DNA of 64,000 bases from Streptomyces sp. TRM64462 (GTDB lineage Bacteria; Actinomycetota; Actinomycetes; Streptomycetales; Streptomycetaceae), in contig NZ_JABWDV010000344.1 in assembly GCF_013362995.1 (NCBI RefSeq), positions 22,908 through 86,907 on the forward strand, in the 5' to 3' direction. The translations under genes were made by a program, and so were the position numbers. Below the pieces are notes generated by a model. The model was not told the origin of the DNA, searched no databases, and saw only the letters and a program-made list of their open reading frames with translations. Shown piece after piece: positions 1-9,462 of the stretch; positions within the stretch are counted from its first letter, which is position 1, and each line of letters opens with the position of its first letter.

Positions 1-560
1 TCCAGCTCGGGCAGGGCGGTCAGGGCGTCGCCGTGGTGGACGGTGACCCTCGTGCCCTCGGCGTTCTTGCGCGTCCACCGCAGGGCGTCATCGGACAGCT
101 CCACGGCGTGCACGCGGGAGCGCGGCACCTCCTGGGCCATGGCGAGGGCGATCGCGCCGGAGCCCGAGCACAGGTCGACGACGACCGGCTCGACGACGTC
201 CATGGCCCGTACGGCGTCTATCGCCCACCCGACGACCGACTCGGTCTCGGGACGGGGCACGAAAACGCCCGGGCCCACCTGGAGCTCCAGGTAGCGGAAG
301 AACGCCCGCCCGGTGATGTGCTGGAGCGGCTCACGCGCCTCGCGGCGGGCGACGGCCTCCCAGTAGCGGGCGTCGAAGTCGGCGTCCTTGACGTGGTGCA
401 GTTCCCCCCGCTTGACGCCGTGGACGAACGCGGCGAGCTCCTCCGCGTCGAAGCGCGGTGACGGCACGCCGGCGTCGGCAAGCCGCTGGGTGGCCTGGGC
501 CACCTCGGCGAGCAGCACGCTCCGGGGGTTTGGGGGTCGCCCCCCATCAAATTGCTGCAC
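1..560 (-). CDS. prmC: Peptide chain release factor N5-glutamine methyltransferase PrmC (HemK), C-terminus off the window
   Basis: SAM-dependent methyltransferase that methylates the Gln of the GGQ motif in release factors RF1/RF2 in the cytoplasm. The minus-strand reading frame gives an N-terminal helical PrmC_N domain (LLAEVAQATQRLADAGV, then ELAAFVHGVKR) followed by the Rossmann SAM-binding motif VVVDLCSGSGAIALAMA. The catalytic NPPY motif lies beyond the left edge, so only about 186 residues are visible. I place the start at GTG 558-560 because GGAGG sits 6-7 bases upstream; a second in-frame GTG about 40 bases downstream is the alternative. It follows its substrate gene prfA by 73 bp, the usual bacterial pairing. 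Confidence 0.9.
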   Translation of the reverse strand, partial: MQQFDGGRPPNPRSVLLAEVAQATQRLADAGVPSPRFDAEELAAFVHGVKRGELHHVKDADFDARYWEAVARREAREPLQHITGRAFFRYLELQVGPGVFVPRPETESVVGWAIDAVRAMDVVEPVVVDLCSGSGAIALAMAQEVPRSRVHAVELSDDALRWTRKNAEGTRVTVHHGDALTALPEL

Positions 561-592
561 GTCGGTCCTCCGGGCTGAGCGAGCGGGCTTTC

Positions 593-624
593 GGTGACGC
601 GGCCACGCGGTGACGCGGCCACGC
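593..624. repeat. 16-bp tandem duplication between prfA and prmC
   Basis: The unit GGTGACGCGGCCACGC occurs twice back to back in the 73-bp spacer between prfA and prmC. It lies outside both coding regions and upstream of the prmC ribosome-binding site. No function is evident; replication slippage would explain it. Confidence 0.7.
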
Positions 625-633
625 GGTTCGCGG

Positions 634-1710
634 TTAGGCGGCGGAGAGCTTCGCGGCGGCGTCGGCGTCGACGCAGGCCTGGATGACCGCGTCGAGCTCG
701 CCGTCGAGCACCTGGTCCAGGTTGTACGCCTTGAAGCCGACGCGGTGGTCCGAGATCCGGTTCTCCGGGTAGTTGTACGTCCGGATCTTCTCGGAGCGGT
801 CGACCGTGCGGACCTGGCTGCGGCGGGCGTCCGCGGCCTCCTTCTCGGCCTCCTCCTGCGCGGCGGCGAGCAGCCGGGAGCGGAGGATGCGCATGGCCTG
901 CTCCTTGTTCTGGAGCTGGCTCTTCTCGTTCTGGCAGGAGGCGACGACACCGGTCGGCAGGTGCGTGATGCGGACGGCCGAGTCGGTGGTGTTGACGGAC
1001 TGGCCGCCGGGGCCCGAGGACCGGTACACGTCGATGCGCAGATCGTTCGGGTTGATCTCGACGTCGATCTCCTCGGCCTCGGGCGTGACGAGCACACCGG
1101 CGGCCGAGGTGTGGATGCGGCCCTGCGACTCGGTGGCGGGCACGCGCTGCACGCGGTGCACCCCGCCCTCGTACTTCAGCCGCGCCCAGACGCCCTGGCC
1201 GGGCTCGGTGGCGCCGTTGCCGCCCTTGGTCTTCACGGCGACCTGGACGTCCTTGTAGCCGCCCAGCTCGGACTCGGTGGCGTCGATGATCTCGGTCTTC
1301 CAGCCGACGCGCTCGGCGTACCGCAGGTACATCCGCAGAAGATCGCCGGCGAACAGGGCGGACTCGTCGCCGCCCGCGCCCGCCTTGATCTCCAGGATGA
1401 CGTCCTTGTCGTCGCTCGGGTCGCGCGGGACGAGCAGCAGCCGCAGCTTGTCGGTGAGCTCCTCGCGGCGCACCTCCAGCTCCTTCACCTCGGCGATGAA
1501 GTCGGGGTCGTCGGCGGCGAACTCACGGGCGGTCTCGATGTCGTCGCCGGTCTGCTTCCAGGAGCGGTACGTGGCGACGATCGGGGTCAGCTCGGCATAG
1601 CGCTTGTTGAGCTTGCGCGCGTTCGCCTGATCGGCGTGGACCGAAGGGTCGGCGAGCTTCTTCTCGAGATCGGCGTGTTCGCCGACCAGTTCCTCGACCG
1701 CCTCGAACAT
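634..1710 (-). CDS. prfA: Peptide chain release factor 1 (RF1)
   Basis: Recognises UAA/UAG in the ribosomal A site and triggers peptidyl-tRNA hydrolysis. The 358-aa length is normal for RF1. The anticodon-like tripeptide PAT (residues 191-193, within [12 protein letters not shown]) marks RF1 rather than RF2 (SPF). The catalytic GGQ is at residues 235-237 in [20 protein letters not shown]. The start is ATG 1710 ([12 protein letters not shown]) with GGGGGCTCC-type purine-rich sequence just upstream; the frame stays open further upstream but has no RF1-like sequence there. It lies between rpmE and prmC on the same strand, an arrangement common in Actinobacteria. Confidence 0.97.
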   Translation of the reverse strand: MFEAVEELVGEHADLEKKLADPSVHADQANARKLNKRYAELTPIVATYRSWKQTGDDIETAREFAADDPDFIAEVKELEVRREELTDKLRLLLVPRDPSDDKDVILEIKAGAGGDESALFAGDLLRMYLRYAERVGWKTEIIDATESELGGYKDVQVAVKTKGGNGATEPGQGVWARLKYEGGVHRVQRVPATESQGRIHTSAAGVLVTPEAEEIDVEINPNDLRIDVYRSSGPGGQSVNTTDSAVRITHLPTGVVASCQNEKSQLQNKEQAMRILRSRLLAAAQEEAEKEAADARRSQVRTVDRSEKIRTYNYPENRISDHRVGFKAYNLDQVLDGELDAVIQACVDADAAAKLSAA

Positions 1711-1817
1711 CGGGGGCTCCTGTTTTCCGAACGACAAAGGGGCTGCTGCGGGAGACGACCAAAAAGCCGGTCCCGGCCGCTCCCGTCGGGGCGGCCGGAG
1801 ACCGGCGGAACGGCTCG

Positions 1818-2042
1818 CTACTTCTTGGCGGAGCCGGCAGCCTTGCCGAAGCGGGCCTCGAAGCGGGCCACACGGCCACCGGTGTCGAGGATCTTCTGCT
1901 TGCCCGTGTAGAACGGGTGGCACTCGGAGCAGACCTCGGCGCGGATGGTGCCGGCCTCGATCGTGCTGCGGGTGGTGAACGACGCGCCACAGGTGCAGCT
2001 GACCTGCGTCTCGACGTACTCGGGGTGGATGTCGCGCTTCAA
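1818..2042 (-). CDS. rpmE: 50S ribosomal protein L31, zinc-binding (C+) type
   Basis: Large-subunit ribosomal protein of 74 aa. It carries the cysteine signature of the zinc-containing form: a CTC pair in [10 protein letters not shown] and a CxxC in [15 protein letters not shown], followed by the [11 protein letters not shown] segment. I choose TTG 2042 as start because AGGAGA lies 4-5 bases upstream and the protein then begins (M)[10 protein letters not shown], as L31 proteins do. In streptomycetes the C+ form is often paired with a zinc-independent paralogue elsewhere under Zur control; no such paralogue is in this window. Downstream (107 bp) is prfA. Confidence 0.96.
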   Translation of the reverse strand: MKRDIHPEYVETQVSCTCGASFTTRSTIEAGTIRAEVCSECHPFYTGKQKILDTGGRVARFEARFGKAAGSAKK

Positions 2043-2191
2043 GGTGTCTCCTAGGTTCGGGAGGGCGCCGGGTCGCACGCGCGGGATGCGGGTGCGTGAA
2101 CCGGGGCCGACGTACCAGTCTGCCAGGACCGGCCGTATCTCCCAAAACCGGGGTGGGGCCGGAAGTATTCCGGCGACTTCACGACGTACTT

Positions 2192-2223
2192 CACGTCTTG
2201 CCTCACGTCTTGCCTCACGTCTT
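2192..2223. repeat. Short 12-bp tandem repeat downstream of the LCP gene
   Basis: CACGTCTTGCCT occurs twice in tandem plus a partial third copy, directly after the stop codon of the LCP-family gene. It is bracketed by two copies of ACTTCACGACG (near 2177 and 2227). It is not a hairpin and does not look like a terminator. Confidence 0.6.
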
Positions 2224-2224
2224 A

Positions 2225-3319
2225 TTACTTCACGACGCCGTCCGCCTTGCCCGTGGCGGTGTCCTCGACGGCGGACGCGGGGATCGGCTGGTCCTGGCGG
2301 AGGGCCGTCCACACCTGCTGGGCCTTGAGGTCGACCGGCACGACACGGTTGGGGTCGGTCCTGTCGTACACGACCGGCAGCGTGATCATGTGGATGTCGT
2401 CGGCGCCGAGGTCGGCGAGGCCGGCGCCGAAGTCCGCGAGCTCCTTGACGGTGTCGAGCTCGGAGTCCGGCCGGATGGCCTTGGTGGCGGCGTCCGCGAG
2501 GCCCCACAGCTTGCCGGGGCTGGTGAAGACGCCGACCCGCTTGACCTGCTCCATGAGCGCCTTGACGAACGCCTGCTGGAGCTGGATGCGGCCGAGGTCG
2601 CTGCCCTCGCCGACACCCTTGCGGGTACGGACCAGGCCGAGGGCCTGCTCGCCGTCGAGGGTGTGGGTGCCCGCCGGGAGGTCGAGGTGGCTGCTCTTGT
2701 CCTTGATCGCCCGGGTGGTGGTGACCTGTACGCCGCCGAGCTCGTCGATGAGCTTCTTGAAGCCCGTGAAGTCGACCTCGATGTAGTGGTCCATGCGGAT
2801 GCCGGACATCTGCTCGACGGTCTTCACGGCGCACGCGGGGCCGCCGACCTCGTACGCGGTGTTGAACATCGCCCGGTACGCGGCGGGCACGGTCGTGCCG
2901 TCGGCGGCGGTGCACTCGGGCCGGGTGATCAGGGTGTCGCGCGGGACGGAGACGACGCTGGCCTTCTTGTGGCCCTCGTAGACGTGGACGATCATCGCCG
3001 TGTCGGAGCGGGCGACGCCCTCGTCGCGGCCGTAGGCGGAGTTGTCCCCGGACCGGGAGTCGGAGCCGAGGACCAGGATGTCCATGGAGCCGTTGTCGAT
3101 GTCGCGCGGGCGGTTGTCGCCGAGCTGCGTGTTGATGTCGACGGTCTCGATGTTGCCGTTGAGCTGGACGTAGGCGGCCCCGAGGGCGCCGCCGCCGGCG
3201 ACCAGCAGCCCGATCGCGGTCCAGGCGGCGGCGTTCAGCCCCCCGCGGCCCTTCGCGGGCTCCTTGCGCCGGCGCCCGCCGCCGCGTATTCGGCCGCCGC
3301 CGTTGTCCTGCTCGCCCAT
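2225..3319 (-). CDS. LytR-CpsA-Psr (LCP) family cell-wall glycopolymer ligase
   Basis: LCP proteins attach lipid-linked anionic glycopolymers to peptidoglycan at the outer face of the membrane. The 364-aa product has a basic Gly/Arg-rich cytoplasmic tail (1-28), one membrane anchor (about 30-51, [20 protein letters not shown]) and an extracellular LCP domain. Conserved residues are visible in [32 protein letters not shown] and [10 protein letters not shown] choose ATG 3319 because GAGGAGA lies just upstream; an in-frame ATG 54 bases earlier has no ribosome-binding site. The exact glycopolymer is unknown. It is often annotated as a LytR-type transcriptional regulator, which the topology does not support. 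Confidence 0.9.
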   Translation of the reverse strand: MGEQDNGGGRIRGGGRRRKEPAKGRGGLNAAAWTAIGLLVAGGGALGAAYVQLNGNIETVDINTQLGDNRPRDIDNGSMDILVLGSDSRSGDNSAYGRDEGVARSDTAMIVHVYEGHKKASVVSVPRDTLITRPECTAADGTTVPAAYRAMFNTAYEVGGPACAVKTVEQMSGIRMDHYIEVDFTGFKKLIDELGGVQVTTTRAIKDKSSHLDLPAGTHTLDGEQALGLVRTRKGVGEGSDLGRIQLQQAFVKALMEQVKRVGVFTSPGKLWGLADAATKAIRPDSELDTVKELADFGAGLADLGADDIHMITLPVVYDRTDPNRVVPVDLKAQQVWTALRQDQPIPASAVEDTATGKADGVVK

Positions 3320-3445
3320 GGTCTCCTCGTTCCCGCTGCTGCCCCGCCGCCCGTCCCCCTGCCCGTACGGCATCTCAGACGGTGAGCGGTGGGAAAGGGT
3401 TGCACGGAAGCCTGAGAAGTCCCTGAGAGAAGCGTGTGCACGGGT

Positions 3446-3484
3446 ACGCCCCGCTGTGCGCCGTTACGCGGCACAGCGGGGCGT
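3446..3484 (-). terminator. Strong hairpin terminator after the secreted protease gene
   Basis: A perfect 14-bp stem (ACGCCCCGCTGTGC pairing with GCACAGCGGGGCGT) with an 11-base loop. It begins 35 bases past the stop codon of the minus-strand protease gene. There is no U-run, which is common for Streptomyces hairpin terminators. Confidence 0.8.
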
Positions 3485-3518
3485 GAGGGCCTGGCCTCGG
3501 TGCGAGGCGCGGCGGGCG

Positions 3519-5327
3519 TCAGCCGAACAGGCTGTACGCCTGCCAGCCGGTGCCGAAGGCCACGCGGGACTTGAAGCGGCCGTTTCCGTCACCCGGGTAC
3601 AGCCAGAGCGCGCCGGCCTTGTCGCGGGTCAGGACGTCGGCGACGCCGTCGGTGTTGACGTCGCCGGTGGTGACGATGGCGTTCATGTAGCCGAAGGCGC
3701 CGACCAGGACGGGGTGGTCGAAGACGCGGGAGCTGGTGGCGCCCATGCCCTTGTACAGGAACGTCCGGCCGTCCGCGTAGCGGGCGAAGATGTCGGCGTT
3801 GCCGTCGTGGGTGAAGTCGCCGTGGCCGCGCATCATCGTGAAGTTGCCCCAGCCGGTGCCGTTGGAAATCGGCGCCTGGAAGCCACCGTTGCCGCGGCCG
3901 GGGTACACGCGCATGGTGCCGGCCGAGTCGACGGCGATCATGTCGGGCAGCTCGTCCCCGGTGACGTCACCGGGGACCAGGATCTGCTTGTGGGTGCCCC
4001 ACTTGACCGCCACCAGCTTGCTCTGCCACTCGCCGAGCGACGGGACGAAGTGGTCCCAGTACACATCGCCGTTGCTGACGCGGTACAGGATGTCCTGGTT
4101 GTCGTCGCGGTCCAGGTCGGCCTGCACTGCGAGCGTGACGCCGCCGAAGGAACCGAGGTTCTGGGTGCGGGCGAACGAGGTGACCCTGGACGTCCAGCCG
4201 AACAGGGTGTTGTCGGACGTACGGCGAGCCAGCAGGTCTGCGGTGTGGTCGTTGTTCCAGTTGGTGTCGTCGACGCGGGACTGGATGTGCGCGGAGTAGG
4301 TGGAGACCTTCGCGTACACGCCGTACTTGCCGGCGGCGGAGCAGTCCTCGTCGCCCCAGGAGACGATGCCCACGAGCTTCCCCTGGACCACGAGCGGGCC
4401 GCCGGAGTCGCCGTTGCAGGTGGTCTCGGACGTGGCGTCGTCACCGGTCGGCGGGGCGCCCGCGCACAGCATGCTGCCGGCGATGAAGCCGTCCGGGTAC
4501 GCCGTCGCGCAGTCGGCGTCCGAGACAATGTCCGCGTCCGCGACCTTCAGCGTCTGGGAGGCGCTGTCGGGGTTGGTGGAGCTGGTGCGGCCCCAGCCGT
4601 ACACCTTGCCGTCCAGGCCCGGCTGGTACAGCGCGGAGTCCGTCGGCTGGGCGAGCGGCAGCGTCTTCACGCTGACGGGCGAGGTCAGCGTGAGAACGGC
4701 CACATCGTTGTTGACGGTGTACGGGCTGTACTGCGGGTGGTTCCACTGGCGGTAGGCGCCGCGCGCCTCGCCGCCGTGGTAGTCGAGGCTTCCGTCGGCA
4801 TTCGTGGTGGGCAGCTGGTCCGTACCGACGACCACCGTACCGGTCTCGTACCAGCGGATGCCCTTGACGCAGTGCGCCGCGGTGGCGACCTTCGTCGGGG
4901 CGATCACGACACCGCCGCAGAAGTAGCCCGCGCCCGAGCTGTCGCGGAAGTAGAGCTGTGCCATCCACGGGGCGGACGAGATGGTGGTCTCCTGTCCGCC
5001 GATGATGCGGGCGGCGGGCGCGCTGGTGGTACCGCTCTCGGTGGTGTCCTCGGCGGTGTTCTCGGCAGCGCTGTCCGGCTGCTTGACCAGGCTGCGCTTG
5101 CTGACGGCGTCGCCCTCCATCGCGGCGATGACGCGCTTGCGGAGCTCGCTCTGCGACGGCTCCGTCAGCTTCTGCGGTGCGGCGCTGACGCGGGCGCCGG
5201 CGGCCTCTGCGGACTGCGTTGCGGTGAGCGTGATGCCCACACCAAGCAGTGCGACCGCCGTGGCCACGGCCGGGAGCGCGAGCTTCATCCTGCGCTTGTG
5301 CCGGCCACCACGGGTGCGTTCCTGCAC
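3519..5327 (-). CDS. Secreted trypsin-like serine protease with C-terminal FG-GAP/VCBS-type repeats
   Basis: Exported S1-family endopeptidase of 602 aa. A twin-basic N-terminus and hydrophobic signal segment (about 14-43, ending QSAEAA) are followed by a roughly 60-residue propeptide. The mature protease probably begins at Ile108 (R|IIGGQ) after cleavage at Arg107. The catalytic triad is visible as His152 (TAAHC), Asp208 (NNDVAVL) and Ser308 (GDSGGP). From about residue 355 the protein consists of FG-GAP/VCBS-like beta-propeller repeats (HTADLLARR, RDDNQDILYR, GDELPDMIAV, GNADIFARY, GVADVLTRD), probably for binding or localisation. The start is GTG 5327 preceded by GAGGGG; an ATG 13 codons later is an alternative. 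It has its own terminator and seems to be a single-gene unit. Confidence 0.93.
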   Translation of the reverse strand: MQERTRGGRHKRRMKLALPAVATAVALLGVGITLTATQSAEAAGARVSAAPQKLTEPSQSELRKRVIAAMEGDAVSKRSLVKQPDSAAENTAEDTTESGTTSAPAARIIGGQETTISSAPWMAQLYFRDSSGAGYFCGGVVIAPTKVATAAHCVKGIRWYETGTVVVGTDQLPTTNADGSLDYHGGEARGAYRQWNHPQYSPYTVNNDVAVLTLTSPVSVKTLPLAQPTDSALYQPGLDGKVYGWGRTSSTNPDSASQTLKVADADIVSDADCATAYPDGFIAGSMLCAGAPPTGDDATSETTCNGDSGGPLVVQGKLVGIVSWGDEDCSAAGKYGVYAKVSTYSAHIQSRVDDTNWNNDHTADLLARRTSDNTLFGWTSRVTSFARTQNLGSFGGVTLAVQADLDRDDNQDILYRVSNGDVYWDHFVPSLGEWQSKLVAVKWGTHKQILVPGDVTGDELPDMIAVDSAGTMRVYPGRGNGGFQAPISNGTGWGNFTMMRGHGDFTHDGNADIFARYADGRTFLYKGMGATSSRVFDHPVLVGAFGYMNAIVTTGDVNTDGVADVLTRDKAGALWLYPGDGNGRFKSRVAFGTGWQAYSLFG

Positions 5328-5560
5328 TCGTATACCCCTCGGAATTGACCGGTGGGGCGCGACCGCCCCACCGGAAGACTCATGTCGCGGTGGGGCACAA
5401 CAGATCTACGGCAGCACAGATGACGGGCTCCGCCCGGATGAGTGTGCGCGGTGGATTTCCCCCCCACCTGAATGGAGAGGATGCTACGCCCGTCAACCCG
5501 CGATTGACCAGCGGCGTATGGGGTGCGGGGAACCCGTGTGCTCACGCCGGAACGCCGCAA

Positions 5561-5602
5561 CGCCGACCGCCCCGTCACCGTGCGGTGGCGGGGCGGTCGG
5601 CG
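5561..5602 (-). terminator. Long hairpin terminator after rho
   Basis: A 14-bp perfect outer stem (CGCCGACCGCCCCG with CGGGGCGGTCGGCG) continues through a G-T wobble into CACCG/CGGTG, giving a stem of about 20 bp. It lies 32 bases beyond the rho stop codon. The rest of the 306-bp gap from rho to the protease start (5328-5633) should hold the protease promoter, but I could not assign -35/-10 boxes. Confidence 0.85.
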
Positions 5603-5633
5603 TGTGCGCTGCTGACGCTGCGTCAGACGGACG

Positions 5634-7769
5634 TCAGTCGTTGTTGCCGGCGGACGGCGTCGTCTTCTGGATCTGCAGCAGGAACTCGGCGTTCGACTTC
5701 GTCTGCTTCATCTTGTCGAGGAGCAGCTCGATCGCCTGCTGCTGGTCGAGCGCGTGCAGCACCCGGCGCAGCTTCCAGACGATGCCCAGCTCCTCGTTGC
5801 CGAGCAGGATCTCCTCCTTGCGGGTGCCGGACGCGTCGACGTCCACCGCGGGGAAGATGCGCTTGTCGGCGAGCTTCCGGTCGAGCTTGAGCTCCATGTT
5901 GCCGGTGCCCTTGAACTCCTCGAAGATCACCTCGTCCATGCGCGAGCCGGTGTCGACCAGCGCGGTGGCGAGGATGGTCAGCGAGCCGCCGTCCTCGATG
6001 TTCCGCGCGGCGCCGAAGAAGCGCTTCGGCGGGTACAGCGCGGTCGAGTCGACACCACCGGACAGGATGCGGCCGGAGGCGGGGGCGGCGAGGTTGTACG
6101 CGCGGCCCAGGCGGGTGATGGAGTCCAGCAGGACGACCACGTCGTGACCCAGCTCGACGAGGCGCTTGGCGCGCTCGATGGCCAGCTCGGCGACCGTGGT
6201 GTGGTCCTCGGCGGGGCGGTCGAAGGTCGAGGAGATGACCTCGCCCTTGACCGACCGCTGCATGTCGGTGACCTCTTCAGGACGCTCGTCGACGAGGACG
6301 ACCATGAGGTGGCACTCGGGGTTGTTGTGCGTGATCGCGTTGGCGATCGCCTGCATGATCATGGTCTTGCCGGTCTTCGGCGGGGCCACGATCAGACCGC
6401 GCTGGCCCTTACCGATGGGCGAGACCAGGTCGATGATGCGGGTGGTCAGGACGCCCGGGTCCGTCTCCAGGCGGAGGCGGTCCTGCGGGTACAGCGGGGT
6501 GAGCTTGTTGAACTCGGGACGGCCGCGGCCGGAGTCGGCGGCCATGCCGTTGGCCGAGTCGAGGCGGACCAGCGCGTTGAACTTCTCGCGGCGCTCGCCC
6601 TCCTTCGGCTGGCGCACGGCACCCGTGATGTGGTCACCCTTGCGGAGCCCGTACTTGCGGACCTGGGCGAGCGACACGTACACGTCGTTCGGGCCGGGCA
6701 GGTAGCCGGACGTCCGGATGAACGCGTAGTTGTCGAGGATGTCCAGGATGCCCGCGACGGGGATCAGGACGTCGTCCTCGGAGAGCTGCGGCTCGCCGGC
6801 GCCGAACTCGTCGCGGCCGCGGCGGCCACGGCGGTCGCGGTAGCGGCCGCGGCGACCGCGCCGGCCGCCCTCGAAGTCGTCGTCGTCCTGCGGGCCGCCC
6901 TGGCCGCCCTGCGGGGCGCCCTGGCGCTGCTGGCGCTGGCCGCCGCCCTGCTGGTCGTCGCCCTTGCCGCGGTCGCGGCGGTCGCGCTGGCGGTCCCGGC
7001 GGTCGCGCTGGCGGTCCCGGCGGCCGCCCTCGGCGGTGTCGGCGCCGGCCTCGGCCTGGACCTGGCCCTGGCCCTGGCCCTGCGCCTGGCCGCCCTGGCC
7101 GTCGGTGCGGGGCTCGGTGCGGACGTCGGTGCGGGTCTCCGTACGGACGTCGGTGCGGGCCTCGGCCTCGGCGGCGGGGGCACCGGCGGCGGCGGTCGCG
7201 CGACGGCGGCGGCGCTCACCGACGGCGTCGTCGCTGACCGGCTGGCCGGGGATCTCGATTTGCTGCTGTGCGGCGGCCCTGTCGGCGGCCTTGTCGGCGC
7301 GCTCGGCCTGCTCGGCCTTCTCGGCCTTCTCCGCCTTCCGGTCCTTGGCGGTGGCGGTGGCGGCAGCGGTGCCGGCGGTCTCGGCGGCCCCCGCGCCCTC
7401 CGCGGCCTTGCCGGCGGCCTTGGCGGTGCCGGCCGCGCCCTCCTCGCCCGTACGGGTACGGGAGGTGGTGCGGCGCTTGGGCTTGGCCTCGGCGGCGGCG
7501 CCCGGGTCGGCGCTCTTGGCGGCGGTCGTACCGCCGCCGGCCTGCGCCTCCTTGATGACCTCGATCAGCTGGCTCTTGCGCATCCGCGCGGTGCCCCTGA
7601 TGCCGAGGCCGGACGCGACCTGCTGCAGCTCGGCCAGGACCATGCCCTCGAGGCCGGTGCCGGAGCGGCGGCGCCGTGAGGTGGTGCCAGTGGCAGCACC
7701 TGCGGCGGGCGCGGAGGTGTCGACAGACTTGTCGGCAGTCACGCCCATCAGATCGGTGGTGTCGCTCAC
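5634..7769 (-). CDS. rho: Transcription termination factor Rho with long actinobacterial N-terminal insertion
   Basis: Hexameric RNA-dependent ATPase that ends transcription of untranslated RNA. The 711-aa length compares with about 420 for E. coli Rho. Residues about 38-78 form the Rho_N (SAP-like) domain ([18 protein letters not shown]). A low-complexity region of about 240 residues follows, rich in Ala/Lys, then Gln/Gly, then Arg/Asp/Gly, with repeats such as [19 protein letters not shown] and [13 protein letters not shown]. The RNA-binding OB fold starts near [12 protein letters not shown]. Walker A is APPKTGKT (462-469), and the Q-loop/R-loop region follows ([13 protein letters not shown]). 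The start is GTG 7769 with GGAAGGA upstream. The basic insert is typical of Actinobacteria and probably binds structured GC-rich RNA. Confidence 0.96.
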   Translation of the reverse strand: MSDTTDLMGVTADKSVDTSAPAAGAATGTTSRRRRSGTGLEGMVLAELQQVASGLGIRGTARMRKSQLIEVIKEAQAGGGTTAAKSADPGAAAEAKPKRRTTSRTRTGEEGAAGTAKAAGKAAEGAGAAETAGTAAATATAKDRKAEKAEKAEQAERADKAADRAAAQQQIEIPGQPVSDDAVGERRRRRATAAAGAPAAEAEARTDVRTETRTDVRTEPRTDGQGGQAQGQGQGQVQAEAGADTAEGGRRDRQRDRRDRQRDRRDRGKGDDQQGGGQRQQRQGAPQGGQGGPQDDDDFEGGRRGRRGRYRDRRGRRGRDEFGAGEPQLSEDDVLIPVAGILDILDNYAFIRTSGYLPGPNDVYVSLAQVRKYGLRKGDHITGAVRQPKEGERREKFNALVRLDSANGMAADSGRGRPEFNKLTPLYPQDRLRLETDPGVLTTRIIDLVSPIGKGQRGLIVAPPKTGKTMIMQAIANAITHNNPECHLMVVLVDERPEEVTDMQRSVKGEVISSTFDRPAEDHTTVAELAIERAKRLVELGHDVVVLLDSITRLGRAYNLAAPASGRILSGGVDSTALYPPKRFFGAARNIEDGGSLTILATALVDTGSRMDEVIFEEFKGTGNMELKLDRKLADKRIFPAVDVDASGTRKEEILLGNEELGIVWKLRRVLHALDQQQAIELLLDKMKQTKSNAEFLLQIQKTTPSAGNND

Positions 7770-8206
7770 GAAGGGTCCTTCCCTGGAGCGGACGTCGGCC
7801 TTCTGGCTCGGCGACCGGTTGTGCTGTCCGGCCTCGGTCCCTGATGTGTGGACCGTGCCGGGGCGGTGGTCCCGCCGGGTACGGCGGGAAGAAGAAATAA
7901 CGTGCGTGGGTCCGGCCCGAGGCCCCCTGCTCGGCCCTCTCCTGGGAAAAGCGAGGGTGACGCGCGCCGGTTCCGGAGCGTGCTCGAAACTGCTCAGGCA
8001 GGCTGCTCAGGCAGTCGGGGAGGCTCCCGGAAGAATGGTGGTCCCTGATGGGGACACGGAGCACCGCGCCACAAAGACGTCGGGTGCAGACTTGAGGTTA
8101 ACACTACCGGCTCCAACAAACATTCCCCCTCTCCCACACCGGCAATCCGTGTGTCCGGCGATCCGCTGTTCCGGCGGTGTGCGCCGTAGCGGTATTTCCT
8201 GCGGAG
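7770..8206 (-). other. 437-bp thrB-rho intergenic region (rho leader)
   Basis: No gene is visible. It contains a 7-bp hairpin with a 4-base loop at 7871-7888 (CCCGCCG/CGGCGGG) and a direct repeat CTGCTCAGGCAG near 7990-8014. On the minus strand a TAGTGT hexamer resembling a -10 box lies near 8100, in a locally AT-richer patch, about 330 bases before the rho start. A long leader would fit the autoregulated leaders described for rho genes, but the promoter assignment is weak. Confidence 0.4.
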
Positions 8207-9124
8207 CTACGGGGCGAGCGGAAGCACGCTCGCCCCGGCGGCGTCGAGGCTGAGCCGGTTGGCCGCCCAGCCCTCGCCCGCCAGCAGCGCGACCTTGTCC
8301 GCCGCGCCGTTCTCGGCCAGTGCGAGCACCGTGGGGCCCGCACCGGAGATGACCGCGGGGACGCCGTCCGCGCGCAGTCGGTTGACCAGCGAAATGCTCT
8401 CGGGCATGGCCGGGGCCCGGTAGTCCTGGTGCAGCCGGTCCTCGGTGGCGGCGAGCAGCAGCTCGGGGCGCCGGGTGAGGGCCTCGACGAGCAGCCCGGC
8501 GCGGCCGGCGTTGGCCGCGGCGTCCACGTGCGGGACGGTCTTGGGCAGCAGGCCGCGCGCTGTTTCTGTGAGTACCGGCTTTCCGGGGACGAAAACCACC
8601 GGAACGACGGAACGCGCGGGATCCATCCTGATCGCGCGGGCGGCACCGGCCTCGGTCCAGGCCAGGGTGAATCCGCCGAGGAGGCACGCGGCGACGTTGT
8701 CGGGGTGCCCCTCGATCTCGGTGGCGAGCTCCAGCAGCGCGGCGTCGTCGAGCTTGCCGTCGCCGCCTATGGTGACGGCGCGGGCGGCGACGATGCCCGC
8801 GCAGATGGCGGCGGACGAGGAGCCGAGGCCGCGGCCGTGCGGGATGCGGTTGGCGCAGACGACCTCGAGACCGCGGGGCTGGCCGCCGAGCAGGTCGAAG
8901 GCGGTGCGCAGGGAGCGGACGAGGAGGTGGCTCTCGTCGCGCGGGAGGGTGTCGGCGCCCTCACCGGCGATGTCGATGTGCAGTCCGGAGTCGGCGACGC
9001 GGACGACGACGTCGTCGTACAGCCCCAGGGCCAGGCCGAAGGCGTCGAAGCCGGGGCCGAGGTTGGCGCTGGTGGCGGGCACGCGCACCCGGACGGCGGC
9101 GGCGCGGAACGCTGGACCGGCCAT
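8207..9124 (-). CDS. thrB: Homoserine kinase
   Basis: GHMP-family kinase that phosphorylates L-homoserine to O-phosphohomoserine, the penultimate step to threonine. The 305-aa length is standard. The N-terminal substrate region reads VRVPATSANLGPGFDAFGLALGL, the ATP-binding GHMP motif is IPHGRGLGSSSAAICAG (near residues 95-112), and the C-terminal glycine-rich motif is VISGAGPTVLAL. The start is ATG 9124, with AAGGAGAG about 10 bases upstream. It is the last gene of the hom-thrC-thrB set but is separated from thrC by 338 bp, so it may have its own promoter. Confidence 0.96.
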   Translation of the reverse strand: MAGPAFRAAAVRVRVPATSANLGPGFDAFGLALGLYDDVVVRVADSGLHIDIAGEGADTLPRDESHLLVRSLRTAFDLLGGQPRGLEVVCANRIPHGRGLGSSSAAICAGIVAARAVTIGGDGKLDDAALLELATEIEGHPDNVAACLLGGFTLAWTEAGAARAIRMDPARSVVPVVFVPGKPVLTETARGLLPKTVPHVDAAANAGRAGLLVEALTRRPELLLAATEDRLHQDYRAPAMPESISLVNRLRADGVPAVISGAGPTVLALAENGAADKVALLAGEGWAANRLSLDAAGASVLPLAP

Positions 9125-9462
9125 CGCTCGTTGACTCTCCTTGATCTGGACCTGCGGGGGTGACCTGCGGGGTGGGGATGGGCGGGGACTGCGAGGCTTA
9201 CGTCGACGTACGAGGACCCAGGGGCCGTTCCGGCAGTCACCAACGGCAACGTCACCCGCGGCATATGCGGCGGGGTGGGTTCGGTACAGCCTATCGAAGG
9301 AAGGTTCTGCCGCGACATAGGGCGCACAGGAGGCGCACGATGCGTGTCGCGTGCCTTCCTGTGCTCCTACGATCGGTTCTGGTCGCGTTCGTCCAGGTCG
9401 GACGGGGGTCCGGCGGAGTTCCGGCGGGTTCAGCGGATACGGCGGCGGCCCGTCCGGCCGGG
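9125..9462. other. 338-bp thrC-thrB intergenic region, no gene seen
   Basis: No open frame here resembles a protein and no RNA gene is evident. There is a short direct repeat (GACCTGCGGGG, near 9150-9175) close to the thrB start. I could not assign a terminator or promoter. The gap is unusual only in that hom, thrC and thrB are more tightly spaced in many bacteria. Confidence 0.4.
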
